DNA of 64,000 nt, from assembly GCA_021792365.1 (NCBI GenBank), contig JAJYUT010000009.1:124001-188000 (forward strand), written 5' to 3'. This document shows positions 9,330 through 18,469 of this stretch, in pieces. Each line of letters opens with the position of its first letter. Position 1 is the first letter of the stretch. The translations under genes and the position numbers were made by a program. Below the pieces are notes generated by a model. The model was given only the letters and a program-made list of their open reading frames with translations, searched no databases and was not told the origin of the DNA. Origin of the DNA: Pseudomonadota bacterium (GTDB taxonomy: Bacteria; Pseudomonadota; Alphaproteobacteria; Dongiales; Dongiaceae).

Positions 9330-10529
9330 TCAATACTCCGGCCGCAGCCCCAGCGGCGCGGTCGACAGCAGCTCGTATCCGGTGTCCGTCACCAGCACCT
9401 GCTGCTCCAGCTTGACGCATTCCTTGCCGCCCACCGCGCCGATCAGCGCCTCGACGCAGATGGTCATGCCGGCCTCCAGCACGCCCTCGAAGCCCCAGCG
9501 CTGCCAGTCCTGCGGATAGACCGCGAAGGGATACTCATCGCACAGCCCGACGCCGTGCATGATGCAGGAATAGCGCCGTGCCACCAAATCCTCGGGCAGG
9601 GGAAAGCTCTTCTCGGTGAACGCGCGCAACGACAGCCCCGCTTTCACCAAAGCGAGGTTGTGGTGCAGGTTGTCCAGCGCCACGCCGTAGAGCCGCCGCT
9701 GCTCGTCGGTCGGCCGCACGTCGCCCGCGACCCAGCTGCGGCTGATATCGGCGCAATAGCCGTTCGGGCCGATGAGGTCGGTGTCGAACGCGACGATGTC
9801 GCCGTTCTGGATCACGCGGTCGGAGCATTCCTGGAACCAGGGATTGGTGCGCTCGCCGGAGGTCAGCAGCCGGCACTCGATCCACTCCCCGCCCTTGGCG
9901 ATGTTGGTGGCGTGAAGATGCGACCACAGCTCGTTCTCGGTCATGCCCGGCGTAAGCGCGCGCCACATCGCCGCGATCCCTGCCTCGCAGGCGGCGATCG
10001 CCTCCTTCATCGCCACGATCTCATCCGCGTTCTTGATGCAGCGCGCCCATTCCATCACCTCCTCGCCGTCGGTGACAGTGACGCCTTCGCGCTCCAGCGC
10101 GTGGAGCGCGGGCGGGTCCAGCTTGTCGATTGCGAGGCGCGGGTTGCCGCCGCCATGCTGCCGCACCAGGTCCGCGACTTCCTTCGCCCAGTTGCGGTGA
10201 TACTCGGCATGGCGCGGGCCGTTGGTGAAGTAGGTGTGCGGAAAGGCGGTGCGCGTCTCCGCGATCAGGTCGTCGCCCGCGCTCAGGTGCCGCGCGCAGC
10301 CGTAGTCGAACAGGATGACGGGGCCCTCCGCCGGCACGTAGACGTAGCGGCATTTGTTGTGCAGCGCCCAGACCTGCATGTTGGGGATGTCGGTGGCGTG
10401 CCGGATGTTCGGCGGATCGAACAGCAATGCCCCGCCATAATCGCGCCGGATGAGCTCCCGCCGGATGCGCCCCAGACGATAACGCCGGAGACTGGCTCGG
10501 TCGACCTGGCTCTGGTGATAGGCTGTCAT
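9330..10529 (-). CDS. dddP: M24-fold enzyme, probable DMSP lyase DddP
   Basis: 399 residues of the creatinase/aminopeptidase P fold. The metal and active-site residues are present with a distinctive arrangement: D249 and D251 (FDTDLIGP), D261 (CADISRSW), Y320 and H325 (YSCIMHGVG), D331, E360 (CVEA) and E375 (KLEQQ). With a constant offset of 46 these match residues I recall for the characterised DMSP lyase DddP of Ruegeria (D295, D297, D307, Y366, H371, D377, E406, E421), with no insertion or deletion between them. DddP cleaves dimethylsulfoniopropionate to dimethyl sulfide and acrylate in the cytoplasm. The N-terminus is about 46 residues shorter than that protein. A related M24 hydrolase acting on another substrate remains possible. 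It is divergent from a binding protein gene. Confidence 0.7.
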   Translation of the reverse strand: MTAYHQSQVDRASLRRYRLGRIRRELIRRDYGGALLFDPPNIRHATDIPNMQVWALHNKCRYVYVPAEGPVILFDYGCARHLSAGDDLIAETRTAFPHTYFTNGPRHAEYHRNWAKEVADLVRQHGGGNPRLAIDKLDPPALHALEREGVTVTDGEEVMEWARCIKNADEIVAMKEAIAACEAGIAAMWRALTPGMTENELWSHLHATNIAKGGEWIECRLLTSGERTNPWFQECSDRVIQNGDIVAFDTDLIGPNGYCADISRSWVAGDVRPTDEQRRLYGVALDNLHHNLALVKAGLSLRAFTEKSFPLPEDLVARRYSCIMHGVGLCDEYPFAVYPQDWQRWGFEGVLEAGMTICVEALIGAVGGKECVKLEQQVLVTDTGYELLSTAPLGLRPEY

Positions 10530-10550
10530 GCAGGTTTCTCCCCTCGCCCA

Positions 10551-10590
10551 ACGTTAAGCATCCCGACATCAGGCGCCCCGACGTTAAGCA
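10551..10590. promoter_or_regulatory. Direct repeat upstream of the DddP-like gene
   Basis: ACGTTAAGCA occurs twice, at 10551-10560 and 10581-10590, exactly 30 bp apart (about three helical turns), 20-60 bases upstream of the DddP-like start codon. This is the layout of tandem operator half-sites bound on one helix face; the regulator is unknown. Confidence 0.45.
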
Positions 10591-10924
10591 CTGCCGCGCC
10601 GCTTGCCACGTGAGAAATCCGCAATCGCCTTAGGACGTTGCCGGGCAGGTCGTCCGCACGCCCCCGCCAATCGGGAAAGCGGCGGCGCAGGCGGGCGTCG
10701 ATGGACCGCCCGGCCCGGATTTGTCGCTGTCGTTTAATCGGGTGTCGTGATTGACGTCTTGCCCCTCCGCCGATAACGTAACAATGATCAACTAAAGTGC
10801 CGCGCCGCAAGGAAATGCGCGGACCAGACACGTCGCCGGAACCCGGTCGCCTCCGCGATCCGTTTCGGGCCTCGGACGGCTGAGTTCGGCGAACACGCCA
10901 ACTATAAACAGGGAGGGTATGCAC

Positions 10925-12622
10925 ATGCGTTCCGGTTCGGGCGGCAAGGACCGCCATCATCCAGCCATTCCGCGCCTCGTCGATGCGCTCGAGCAGCGCA
11001 AGCTCGATCGGCGCGAGTTCCTGCGCACGGCCACGCTGCTCGGCCTCGGCGCGCCGGCGGCGTATGGTATTGCCGGCAAGATCCTGGGCGAGCCCGCCAT
11101 CAAGGCGGCCCAGGCCCAGACGCCCGTGAAAGGCGGCATCCTGCGCGTCGGCATGCGCATCCCGGCGCTCGACAGCCCGCACATCTTCTCCTGGGTCTAT
11201 GACTCGAACGTCGTGCGCCAGACCAACGACTATCTCTCGCGCACCCAGTCGGACGGCGTCACCGTTCCCTACCTGCTCGAGAGCTGGGCGCCGAGCGAGG
11301 ACCTCAAGACCTGGACGCTCAACCTGCGCAAGGGCGTGAAATGGTCCAATGGCGAGGACCTGGTCGCGGATCACGTCATCTGGAACCTCCAGCGCTGGTT
11401 CGATCCGAATGTCGGCTCGTCGACCCTGGGCCTGTTCAAGGGCTTCCTGCTGAAGGATGTCGATACCGGCGAGAAGAACGAGGACGGCTCGCCGAAGATG
11501 ACGACCGACCTCTGGGACGCCAACGCGATCGAGAAGGTCGACGACCACACCATCCGGCTCAACGGCTCTGTGGCGCAGCTCGCGGTTCCGGAGAACCTGT
11601 TCCACTACCCGGCCTTCATCCTGCATCCGAAAGACGAAGGGAAGTACGGCGTCGGCGCAATCGGCACCGGGGCCTATGAGCCGGCCGAGATCGAGGTCGG
11701 CAAGAAGGTCGTGCTGAAGCGGCGCGGCTCCTACTGGAAGGAGGGCGGCTACCTCGACGAGATCCATTTCGTCGATCTGGGCGACGATCCGGCCACCAAG
11801 CTGGCGGCCCTCGCCTCCAAGCAGGTAGACGGCCTCTACGATGCCGACATCAAGATCTACGAGAGCATCAAGAAGATCCCCGGTCTCGAGTTGCACCAGA
11901 TCACGACGGCGCAGACCGCGTGCGCCCGTATGAAGATGGGGCATAAGCCGTTCGATGATCCGCGCGTGCGCAAGGCGCTCCGCCTAGCGACCGACAGCGC
12001 CAGCATCCTGAAGATCGCCTATCGCGATCTCGGCGCGCCGGGCGATCACCATCACTGCTGCCCGGTTCATCCGGACTATGCGGAAGTGCCGGTGATGAAG
12101 CGCGACATCGAGGCCGCGAAGAAGCTGCTGGCCGAGGCCGGCCATCCGAACGGCATCGAGGCCGAGCTGCATTGCAAGAAGGACCCGGACTGGGAGCCGA
12201 CCGCCTGCCAGGCGCTGATCGAGCAGTGGGCCGAGGCCGGCATCAATGTGAAGCTCAACGTCATGCCGGGCGCCCAGTACTGGGACGTCTGGACCAAGGT
12301 GCCGTTCGGCTTCACCACCTGGACCCATCGTCCGCTCGCGATCATGGTCCTCGGCCTTGCCTATCGCACCGGCGTGCCGTGGAACGAGAGCGACTACTCC
12401 AACCCCAAGTTCGACGAGCTGCTGACCAAGGCGGAAGGCATCATCGACCTCGAGGAGCGCAAGAAGGTGGTCCGCGAGCTCGAGCTCATCATGCAGGAGG
12501 ACGGCACCATCGTCCAACCGCTGTGGCGTGCCAGCTACCAGCCCTTCACCAACAAGCTGAAGGGCTACAAGCCGCACCCGACGGAGTACTACTTCTTCGA
12601 GGATGTGTGGATGGAAGCGTAA
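10925..12622 (+). CDS. Family-5 (peptide/opine type) ABC substrate-binding protein, Tat-exported
   Basis: 565 residues. The N-terminus carries a Tat signal: DRREFLRTATLLGLGAPAAYG. The mature part is a SBP_bac_5 protein (LLESWAPSEDLKTWTLNLRKGVKWSNGE; C-terminal EEDGTIVQPLWRASYQPF-type region), the family that binds oligopeptides, nickel, opines and other cationic solutes in the periplasm. ATG 10925 is preferred to ATG 10919 because GGAGG at 10912-10916 is 8 bases from the former and only 2 from the latter. No permease or ATPase gene adjoins it, so its importer must be elsewhere. It ends at a strong terminator and is divergent from the DddP-like gene. Confidence 0.92.
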   Translation: MRSGSGGKDRHHPAIPRLVDALEQRKLDRREFLRTATLLGLGAPAAYGIAGKILGEPAIKAAQAQTPVKGGILRVGMRIPALDSPHIFSWVYDSNVVRQTNDYLSRTQSDGVTVPYLLESWAPSEDLKTWTLNLRKGVKWSNGEDLVADHVIWNLQRWFDPNVGSSTLGLFKGFLLKDVDTGEKNEDGSPKMTTDLWDANAIEKVDDHTIRLNGSVAQLAVPENLFHYPAFILHPKDEGKYGVGAIGTGAYEPAEIEVGKKVVLKRRGSYWKEGGYLDEIHFVDLGDDPATKLAALASKQVDGLYDADIKIYESIKKIPGLELHQITTAQTACARMKMGHKPFDDPRVRKALRLATDSASILKIAYRDLGAPGDHHHCCPVHPDYAEVPVMKRDIEAAKKLLAEAGHPNGIEAELHCKKDPDWEPTACQALIEQWAEAGINVKLNVMPGAQYWDVWTKVPFGFTTWTHRPLAIMVLGLAYRTGVPWNESDYSNPKFDELLTKAEGIIDLEERKKVVRELELIMQEDGTIVQPLWRASYQPFTNKLKGYKPHPTEYYFFEDVWMEA

Positions 12623-12643
12623 GCGCCATCGCCACCAACGCAA

Positions 12644-12675
12644 ACGGCGGCCCCCAAAGGGCCGCCGTTTTTTTT
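12644..12675 (+). terminator. Rho-independent terminator after the binding protein gene
   Basis: Perfect 10-bp stem (12644-12653 with 12659-12668), five-base loop, then eight T residues. Confidence 0.92.
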
Positions 12676-12778
12676 GCCTTCAATCCCCGCGCTTCGTCAG
12701 GTCCGATCATCCTCTTGCAGGGAGATCGGAGCACGACGCCTCGACCGGCGCGGGTCGGGTCGGGTAGTGTCTCGCCGC

Positions 12779-13939
12779 ATGCCCGTCCTCAACGATACGA
12801 TGGAGACAAGGAACCGCAACCGGGCGCTGGCCGCCGTCATCGGCACGGCGTTCGGCGTCGGCGTGGCCGTCGGGGCCATCGTGCCGCTGCTGTCGCTGAT
12901 CCTGGAGCACCGCGGGTTCGACGCGACGGCAATCGGGATCAACGCCGCGATGTTCCCGCTCGGCGCGGTCGGCTTCAGCTTCCTGGTGCCGCGCATCGTC
13001 GCTTGGCTTGGCCTCTACAACGCGATCCTCGCCAGCATCACCCTGACCGCCGCGCTGATGCTGCTGTTCCCGGCGACGGACAGCTATGTCGCCTGGTGCG
13101 CAATCCGCCTCGCGATCGGCTGCATCGGCGTGGTCCACTGGATCGCGAGCGAGACCTGGATCAACATGCTGGCGCGCGACGCGAGCCGCAGCCGGGTGAT
13201 GGCGGTCTACGCGACGGTCATGGCCGGCGGCTTCGTCTGCGGGCCGCTGCTGCTGTCGTGGACGGGCCTCGAGGGCTGGCCGCCCTTTCTCGCCGTCGCC
13301 GCGGCGTCCCTCTGCGCGCTGGTGCCGGTGCTCCTGATCCGCTCGCGCCCCCCGGCGCTGGGCGAGAAGATGCACCTCGACCTGTTCCGGGTCATCCGCG
13401 CGGTGCCGATCGTGATGGCGGCGGCGCTGGTGGCCGGCTTCGTCGATGCCTCCCTGTTCAGCCTGATCCCAATCTACCAGGTGCGCGCCGGCCACGCGGA
13501 GCAGCTGGCGGTGCTGAGCCTCAGCGTTTTCATGGCAGGCAACCTCGTGCTGCAATACCCGCTGGGCTGGATCGCCGACCACACCAGCCGGCGGCAGGCC
13601 GCGATCGTCACGGCGGGCATCATCACCCTCGGCGCGATCGCCTATCCGCTGATGTTGCCCGATTTGGGCCCGTCCTTCTGGCTCATGATGTTCGTCTGGG
13701 GCGGGGTGAGCTGGGGCATGTATACGCTGGGCCTGGCGCTGCTGGGCGAGCGCTTCCAGCCGGCGCAACTGGCGGCGGCCAATGCCGCCTTCGTGATGGT
13801 GTACGAGGTGGGATCGATCGCCGGCCCGGTGGCCTCCGGTGCCGCGCTCGATCGCTGGCCAGTCTACGGCTTGCCGATCTCGGTGGGCGCGGTGGCCGCG
13901 CTCTTCATCCTCGTCGCGATGATTCGGCGAGGACGTTGA
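12779..13939 (+). CDS. MFS transporter (YcaD-like)
   Basis: About 386 residues and 12 predicted helices. The segment HWIASETWINMLARDASRSR between helices 4 and 5, followed by YATVMAGGFVCGPLL, resembles YcaD-type MFS proteins. The start is uncertain: ATG 12779 and ATG 12800 are in frame, and an earlier frame extension would run into the terminator. Substrate unknown. Convergent with the Rieske oxygenase gene. Confidence 0.85.
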   Translation: MPVLNDTMETRNRNRALAAVIGTAFGVGVAVGAIVPLLSLILEHRGFDATAIGINAAMFPLGAVGFSFLVPRIVAWLGLYNAILASITLTAALMLLFPATDSYVAWCAIRLAIGCIGVVHWIASETWINMLARDASRSRVMAVYATVMAGGFVCGPLLLSWTGLEGWPPFLAVAAASLCALVPVLLIRSRPPALGEKMHLDLFRVIRAVPIVMAAALVAGFVDASLFSLIPIYQVRAGHAEQLAVLSLSVFMAGNLVLQYPLGWIADHTSRRQAAIVTAGIITLGAIAYPLMLPDLGPSFWLMMFVWGGVSWGMYTLGLALLGERFQPAQLAAANAAFVMVYEVGSIAGPVASGAALDRWPVYGLPISVGAVAALFILVAMIRRGR

Positions 13940-13960
13940 GCGAGGGGCGGGCCGCTCCGG

Positions 13961-15061
13961 CTATCGCAGCCAATCCTCTTCCACGATTCCCGCGCGCGCC
14001 ATCGCTTGCCGCACGCGGTCGTGGAAGTAGCGCACGCCGATTTCGTGCTTGGGACTGAGAAGGCCGCGCTGGAATATGCCGGCTTGGAGATTGGCCTGCG
14101 AGCGCTCGCAGATGCCGAAATCCTCGCGCACGATATCGCAATTGGTCTCGATCGTGCGCTCGTTCTGCTCCTGCACCGCCTCGCTCACGTCGCGGAAGAA
14201 GAAGTTGTAGACGAGGCGCGTGCGCTTCTCGTCCACCGGCACGATGCGCGAGCAGTTCATGCCGCCGGGATAGACCGAGAGCGTGAAGTTCGGCCAGCCC
14301 CACAGCCACAAACCGCCATAGATCGAGCCGTTCCTCTGCGGCGCGGTCATGATGACCAGCGCGTCGCCATGGGTCGTCTCGAATTTCGAGAAATCGATCA
14401 CCGCATGGAAGCTCGGATGGATGCCGGGGATGTGGTAGCCCTCGACGAAATTGTCGGTGTAGTTCTTCCAGTTGCAGTTCATCTCGAACTCGGCCTGGCG
14501 CACCTTGGTGAAGGTCTCGATCGGGTAGTCCTTCACCGTCTCCGGCAGGCTGCCGAGCGAGTCAACCAGCGCGGGCGCCGCCGCATCGAAATTCACGAAC
14601 ACCAATCCGCGCCAGGTCTCGACCCGGATCGGCATCAGCCCGTTCTCCTCCTTGCGGAACCATGCGGCCTCGCCGAAATCCGGGGCGCGGCGCAGGTTGC
14701 CGGAGGTGTCGAACACCCAGCCGTGATAGCGGCAGCGCAGCAGGTCGCAATGGCCCGCGCCGTCGTCCAGCAATTGCGAGGCGCGGTGCGGGCATACATT
14801 GTGGAAGCCGCGCAGCGCACCGTCGCGGTCGCGGATCACGAAGAAGCGATAGCCCGCAACCTCCGCCGCGACGTAATCGCCGGGATTCGGCAGATCGCTC
14901 GCCGGCCCGACCAGTTGCCACTCGCGCGCGAAGATCTGCCGCCGCTCGGCTTGCCAGATCGCGCGTTCCCAGTACCACCGCGCCGGCAGGCCGTAGACGC
15001 CGCGCGCCGCCGCCTCCCCCGCTCTGTCTTGCTGAGGACTGTCCTGCTGAAGAATCGCCAT
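13961..15061 (-). CDS. Rieske non-haem iron oxygenase, alpha subunit
   Basis: About 366 residues from ATG 15061; a GTG at 15070 is also possible. The Rieske [2Fe-2S] ligands are in CPHRAS and CRYHGW, near residues 90-115. The mononuclear iron site is in NYTDNFVEGYHIPGIHPSFH, giving two histidines. The overall form (aromatic-ring-hydroxylating dioxygenase alpha-like) includes choline, carnitine and glycine-betaine oxygenases, which open with a similar iron-site segment. No reductase gene is adjacent, so the electron donor must be encoded elsewhere. With the DddP-like enzyme 3 kb away this could act on an onium compound, but that is inference. Confidence 0.88.
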   Translation of the reverse strand: MAILQQDSPQQDRAGEAAARGVYGLPARWYWERAIWQAERRQIFAREWQLVGPASDLPNPGDYVAAEVAGYRFFVIRDRDGALRGFHNVCPHRASQLLDDGAGHCDLLRCRYHGWVFDTSGNLRRAPDFGEAAWFRKEENGLMPIRVETWRGLVFVNFDAAAPALVDSLGSLPETVKDYPIETFTKVRQAEFEMNCNWKNYTDNFVEGYHIPGIHPSFHAVIDFSKFETTHGDALVIMTAPQRNGSIYGGLWLWGWPNFTLSVYPGGMNCSRIVPVDEKRTRLVYNFFFRDVSEAVQEQNERTIETNCDIVREDFGICERSQANLQAGIFQRGLLSPKHEIGVRYFHDRVRQAMARAGIVEEDWLR

Positions 15062-15158
15062 CACACCCACCGCGCCCTCACGGCCAGTCTGCCGTGCGGC
15101 GCGATGGTGCGGGAGCCGGCGGGAAAACTCAAGCAGCCGAAAGTTTCAGGAATCCGGT

Positions 15159-15812
15159 CTAGGCCGGCACGCCCACGGGGTAGCTCACGCCCGTGCTGCC
15201 CAATCCGCAATAGCCGTTCGGATTTTTCGCCAGGTATTGCTGGTGATAGTCCTCGGCGTAGTAGAAGGGCGGCGCATCCAGGATTTCGGTCGTAATGGCG
15301 CCGTGGCCAGCCTTGGCCAGGTGCTCCTGGTAGGCCTTGCGCGACTCCTCCGCGAGGCGGCGCTGCTCCGGCGACGTGACATAGATGCCGGAGCGGTATT
15401 GCGTGCCGACATCGTTGCCCTGGCGCATGCCCTGAGTCGGGTCGTGGCCCTCCCAGAAGGTCTTGAGCAGCGTCTCGTAGCTCACCGTGCGGGGATCGAA
15501 CACCACCAGCACCACTTCGTTGTGCCCGGTCATGCCGCTGCAGACCTCCTGGTAGGTCGGGTTCGGCGTGACGCCCGCCGCGTAACCGACGGCCGTGGTA
15601 TGGACGCCCGGCAATTGCCAGAACTTGCGCTCCGCCCCCCAGAAGCAGCCCAGTCCGAAGATCGCCGTTTCCATGCCCGCCGGGAACGGCGGCTGCAACG
15701 GGTTGCCGTTGACGAAATGCCGGCGCGAAGTCGGGATCGGGTTCGCCCGGCCGGGCAAGGCCTCCTCCTTGGTCGGGATGGTTATGGGCTTCTGCTTGAA
15801 CAACGAGAACAA
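15159..15812 (-). CDS. msrA: Peptide-methionine (S)-S-oxide reductase
   Basis: 217 residues. The catalytic motif GCFWG follows METAIFGL, and the blocks [38 protein letters not shown] and [16 protein letters not shown] are diagnostic. MsrA repairs S-methionine sulfoxide in oxidised proteins using thioredoxin. The N-terminal extension ([18 protein letters not shown]) matches that of the E. coli enzyme and needs a TTG start at 15812; AGAGGAG lies seven bases upstream, which supports that start. Confidence 0.95.
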   Translation of the reverse strand: MFSLFKQKPITIPTKEEALPGRANPIPTSRRHFVNGNPLQPPFPAGMETAIFGLGCFWGAERKFWQLPGVHTTAVGYAAGVTPNPTYQEVCSGMTGHNEVVLVVFDPRTVSYETLLKTFWEGHDPTQGMRQGNDVGTQYRSGIYVTSPEQRRLAEESRKAYQEHLAKAGHGAITTEILDAPPFYYAEDYHQQYLAKNPNGYCGLGSTGVSYPVGVPA

Positions 15813-16005
15813 GGTGTGTCTCCTCTGGCGCTTTCCGCCGAGCGGCAGCAGCCGCTCGGCTTCAAATGCCGCCATTTCAAGATTACGGGCGCAGCCCACG
15901 AAATGTAGGAAGCGCGGGCGCGCTTGCCAACTGCCGGCCTGCCCTTGCGACCGGAGCCGGCGCCGTGCTTGACTTCCTCGCCTATGGGGATCGGGGGAAC
16001 ATCGC

Positions 16006-17304
16006 ATGGCGGATGAGGCACCGGCGCTGAGCGGCCTTGCCGTGGGGCGGGCTGGTGCCCGCGCGGCGATGCCGAAATCGGCGGTCTCCGGCGCGACCGG
16101 GTTCGCGGGCCTGTGCGGATTGTCGGGCGCACTCGCCATCGTGGCGAACACCGGAATGGACAGCTCCCTGGGCGCCCTCCTGTGCCTCGCAGGTGTGGCC
16201 GCGCCCATGATCTTGTGGACGACCTTGGTCGAGCGCGCCTATCGCAGCCCCGATGTCGAAATGGACTTTACGAGGCCGCGCCCGCTCGCCGACACGCTCG
16301 CGACCACCGGCGTCAAGCTCGTCGGGTTGGGCGCGACCGGGCTTGTCATCGCCGCCTTCTACGGTCTGGTCCGGCACTACGACGCGCCACGCTACAACTT
16401 CTATTTCGACCTGCTCCGCGATTGGGCGATTCCGCTGATCCTGCTGTCGGTCCTCTATGTCTTCCTGGTCGACCGCTACATGATGAACCCGCGCGACAGC
16501 CTGTGGCACGCCGGGTCCTGGCTTCTCCGCTTCGGGCGCGCCGACTTGGAGATGGTGAAGGAGCATGCGCGCTGCTGGGGCATCAAGGCGTTCTTCATCC
16601 CCTTCATGTTCGGGATCCTGCGCGGGCCGCTCGAGCGGTTGCGCGGAGATGTCACCTTCGATCCGGCCAGCCTCGCCTCGTTCAGCCTCAATCTGGCCCT
16701 GATCTTCGAGATCTACTTCGCCACCATCGGCTACATCCTTACAATCCGGCCGCTCGATTCCCATATCCGCTCGGCCAATCCCTTCGTGGCGGGCTGGGTG
16801 GCCGCCCTTCTCTGCTATCCGCCGTTCCTGCTGGCCTATCGGGACGGCCCGCTCGACTACCAGTCCTCCTCGCCCGGCTGGGTGAAAGCGCTCGGCGAGA
16901 ACGAGGCGGTAATGGTGGTCTGGCTTGCGCTGCTGATCGCGACCTCGGTGGTGTGGGTCTGGTCGACCATGATCTTCGGCCTGCGCTGGTCGAACCTCAC
17001 CCATCGCGGGATCATCACCAACGGCCCCTACCGCTATTTCAAGCACCCGGACTATCTCGCGAAGAACATCCGCTGGTGGCTGCTCTACGTGCCGTTCCTC
17101 TCCGCCTCCGCCTTGGATGCGGTCCAGAACTGCGCGCTCCTGCTGGTGATGAACCTGATCTACTACTGGCGCGCCAAGACCGAAGAGCGTCACCTGTCCG
17201 AGGACCCGCGCTACGTGGCCTATTCCGCCTGGATCGCGGAGCATGGCGTAATCCCGAGGACCCGGCGCTGGCTGGCGTCCGGAGCAAAATCGCTACGGAC
17301 GTGA
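16006..17304 (+). CDS. ICMT-like membrane methyltransferase, multi-span
   Basis: 432 residues with about ten predicted membrane helices. The C-terminal part carries the isoprenylcysteine carboxyl methyltransferase-like site [20 protein letters not shown] and the trailing [19 protein letters not shown]. The N-terminal two thirds is an additional polytopic domain I do not recognise. A SAM-dependent methylation of a membrane-embedded substrate is likely. This is the second such enzyme in 8 kb. It is divergent from msrA. Confidence 0.7.
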   Translation: MADEAPALSGLAVGRAGARAAMPKSAVSGATGFAGLCGLSGALAIVANTGMDSSLGALLCLAGVAAPMILWTTLVERAYRSPDVEMDFTRPRPLADTLATTGVKLVGLGATGLVIAAFYGLVRHYDAPRYNFYFDLLRDWAIPLILLSVLYVFLVDRYMMNPRDSLWHAGSWLLRFGRADLEMVKEHARCWGIKAFFIPFMFGILRGPLERLRGDVTFDPASLASFSLNLALIFEIYFATIGYILTIRPLDSHIRSANPFVAGWVAALLCYPPFLLAYRDGPLDYQSSSPGWVKALGENEAVMVVWLALLIATSVVWVWSTMIFGLRWSNLTHRGIITNGPYRYFKHPDYLAKNIRWWLLYVPFLSASALDAVQNCALLLVMNLIYYWRAKTEERHLSEDPRYVAYSAWIAEHGVIPRTRRWLASGAKSLRT

Positions 17305-17339
17305 CGCGATGATCAGCGGCTGAAGCTGGCGGACGGGTC

Positions 17340-18188
17340 TCAGCTCATCGCCAGCGGCTGCGCCTTGCGCGGCGGCGGAAAGGCCTTGCCGAGCTCCGCC
17401 AGGTCCTCGGTCGAGAGCATGATGTCCGCCGCCTGCACATTCTCCCGCACGCGCTCGGGCTTGGCGGATTTCGGGATCGCGATCACATGCTCGTGACGCA
17501 GCACCCAGGCCAGCATGATCTGCGCCGGCGTGGCCCGGTGGCGCTCCGCGACCCGCACCAGCGCCGCGTTGCGCGGGATCCCGCCCTGCGCCAGCGGGCA
17601 ATAGGCCATCACCGCGATTGCGCGCTCGCGGCACCAGGGCAGCAGGTCGAAATCGATCCCGCGGCTCTCGATGCTGTACTGCACCTGGTTGGCCAGTGTC
17701 TTGTCGCCCCGGCTCAGCCCCGACCACTCCTTCATTTCCTTGAGATCGAGGTTGGAGACGCCGAAGCCGCGGATCTTGCCCGCCTGCATCAGGTCGTCGA
17801 ACCCCGCCAGGGTCTCCGCGAACGGAACGGAGCCGCGCCAGTGCAGCAGATAGAGGTCGATGCAATCGGTCTTCAGACGCTTGAGCGAGGCCTCGCAGGC
17901 CTTCACCGTCCCCGCGCGGCTGGCATTCTGCGGCAGCACCTTGCTCACCAGGTAGACGCCCTCGCGCCGCCCCTTGATGGCGGCCGCCACCAGTTCCTCA
18001 GAGCGGCCATCGGCATACATCTCCGCCGTGTCGATGAGCGTTGCGCCGAGATCGATGCCGGTGGCAAGCGCTCGCACCTCCTGCGCGCGCTGGCGCACAT
18101 CCTCGCCCATCTTCCAGGTGCCGAGCCCCAAGGCCGGCACCCGCGTGCCATTACGCAATGCGACCTGCCGCATGCCGTGCAACTCCAT
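17340..18188 (-). CDS. Aldo/keto reductase
   Basis: 282 residues, a single TIM-barrel enzyme. The catalytic tetrad is visible: Asp and Tyr in DTAEMY, Lys in VSKV, His in LLHWRG. The NADPH-binding end is AIPKSAKPERVREN. It reduces aldehydes or ketones with NADPH; the physiological substrate is not predictable. It converges with the methyltransferase gene. Confidence 0.92.
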   Translation of the reverse strand: MELHGMRQVALRNGTRVPALGLGTWKMGEDVRQRAQEVRALATGIDLGATLIDTAEMYADGRSEELVAAAIKGRREGVYLVSKVLPQNASRAGTVKACEASLKRLKTDCIDLYLLHWRGSVPFAETLAGFDDLMQAGKIRGFGVSNLDLKEMKEWSGLSRGDKTLANQVQYSIESRGIDFDLLPWCRERAIAVMAYCPLAQGGIPRNAALVRVAERHRATPAQIMLAWVLRHEHVIAIPKSAKPERVRENVQAADIMLSTEDLAELGKAFPPPRKAQPLAMS

Positions 18189-18264
18189 GTTCGTCCCGCC
18201 TGCGCGAATCTGCCGCCAAACTTAGCCCTGTGACGCCCGCTGGCAAGCCGATATAGTTGGCGCC

Positions 18265-18465
18265 ATGGCGACGTTTTTCATGATCCTGACCGCGATCTTC
18301 GCGCTCCTGACGCTTGCCTCGCTGATGGTGGGCGTGGTTTCGATGGGCAAGGCCGGCGAGTTCAATCGCAAATACGGCAACAAGCTGATGCGGCTGCGCG
18401 TCATGTTCCAGTTGCTGACCATCGGCTGCCTCATCCTGGCGATCGTGGCCTATCAGGCGGGCTAG
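18265..18465 (+). CDS. HIG1-domain twin-transmembrane protein
   Basis: 66 residues: two hydrophobic helices (ATFFMILTAIFALLTLASLMV and VMFQLLTIGCLILAIVAYQ) joined by a basic loop with NRKYGNKLMRLRV. This is the HIG1/twin-TM family, whose mitochondrial relatives associate with respiratory complexes. In alphaproteobacteria it is commonly found, as here, just before the cobalamin adenosyltransferase and etfBA genes. Confidence 0.85.
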   Translation: MATFFMILTAIFALLTLASLMVGVVSMGKAGEFNRKYGNKLMRLRVMFQLLTIGCLILAIVAYQAG

Positions 18466-18469
18466 ACGC

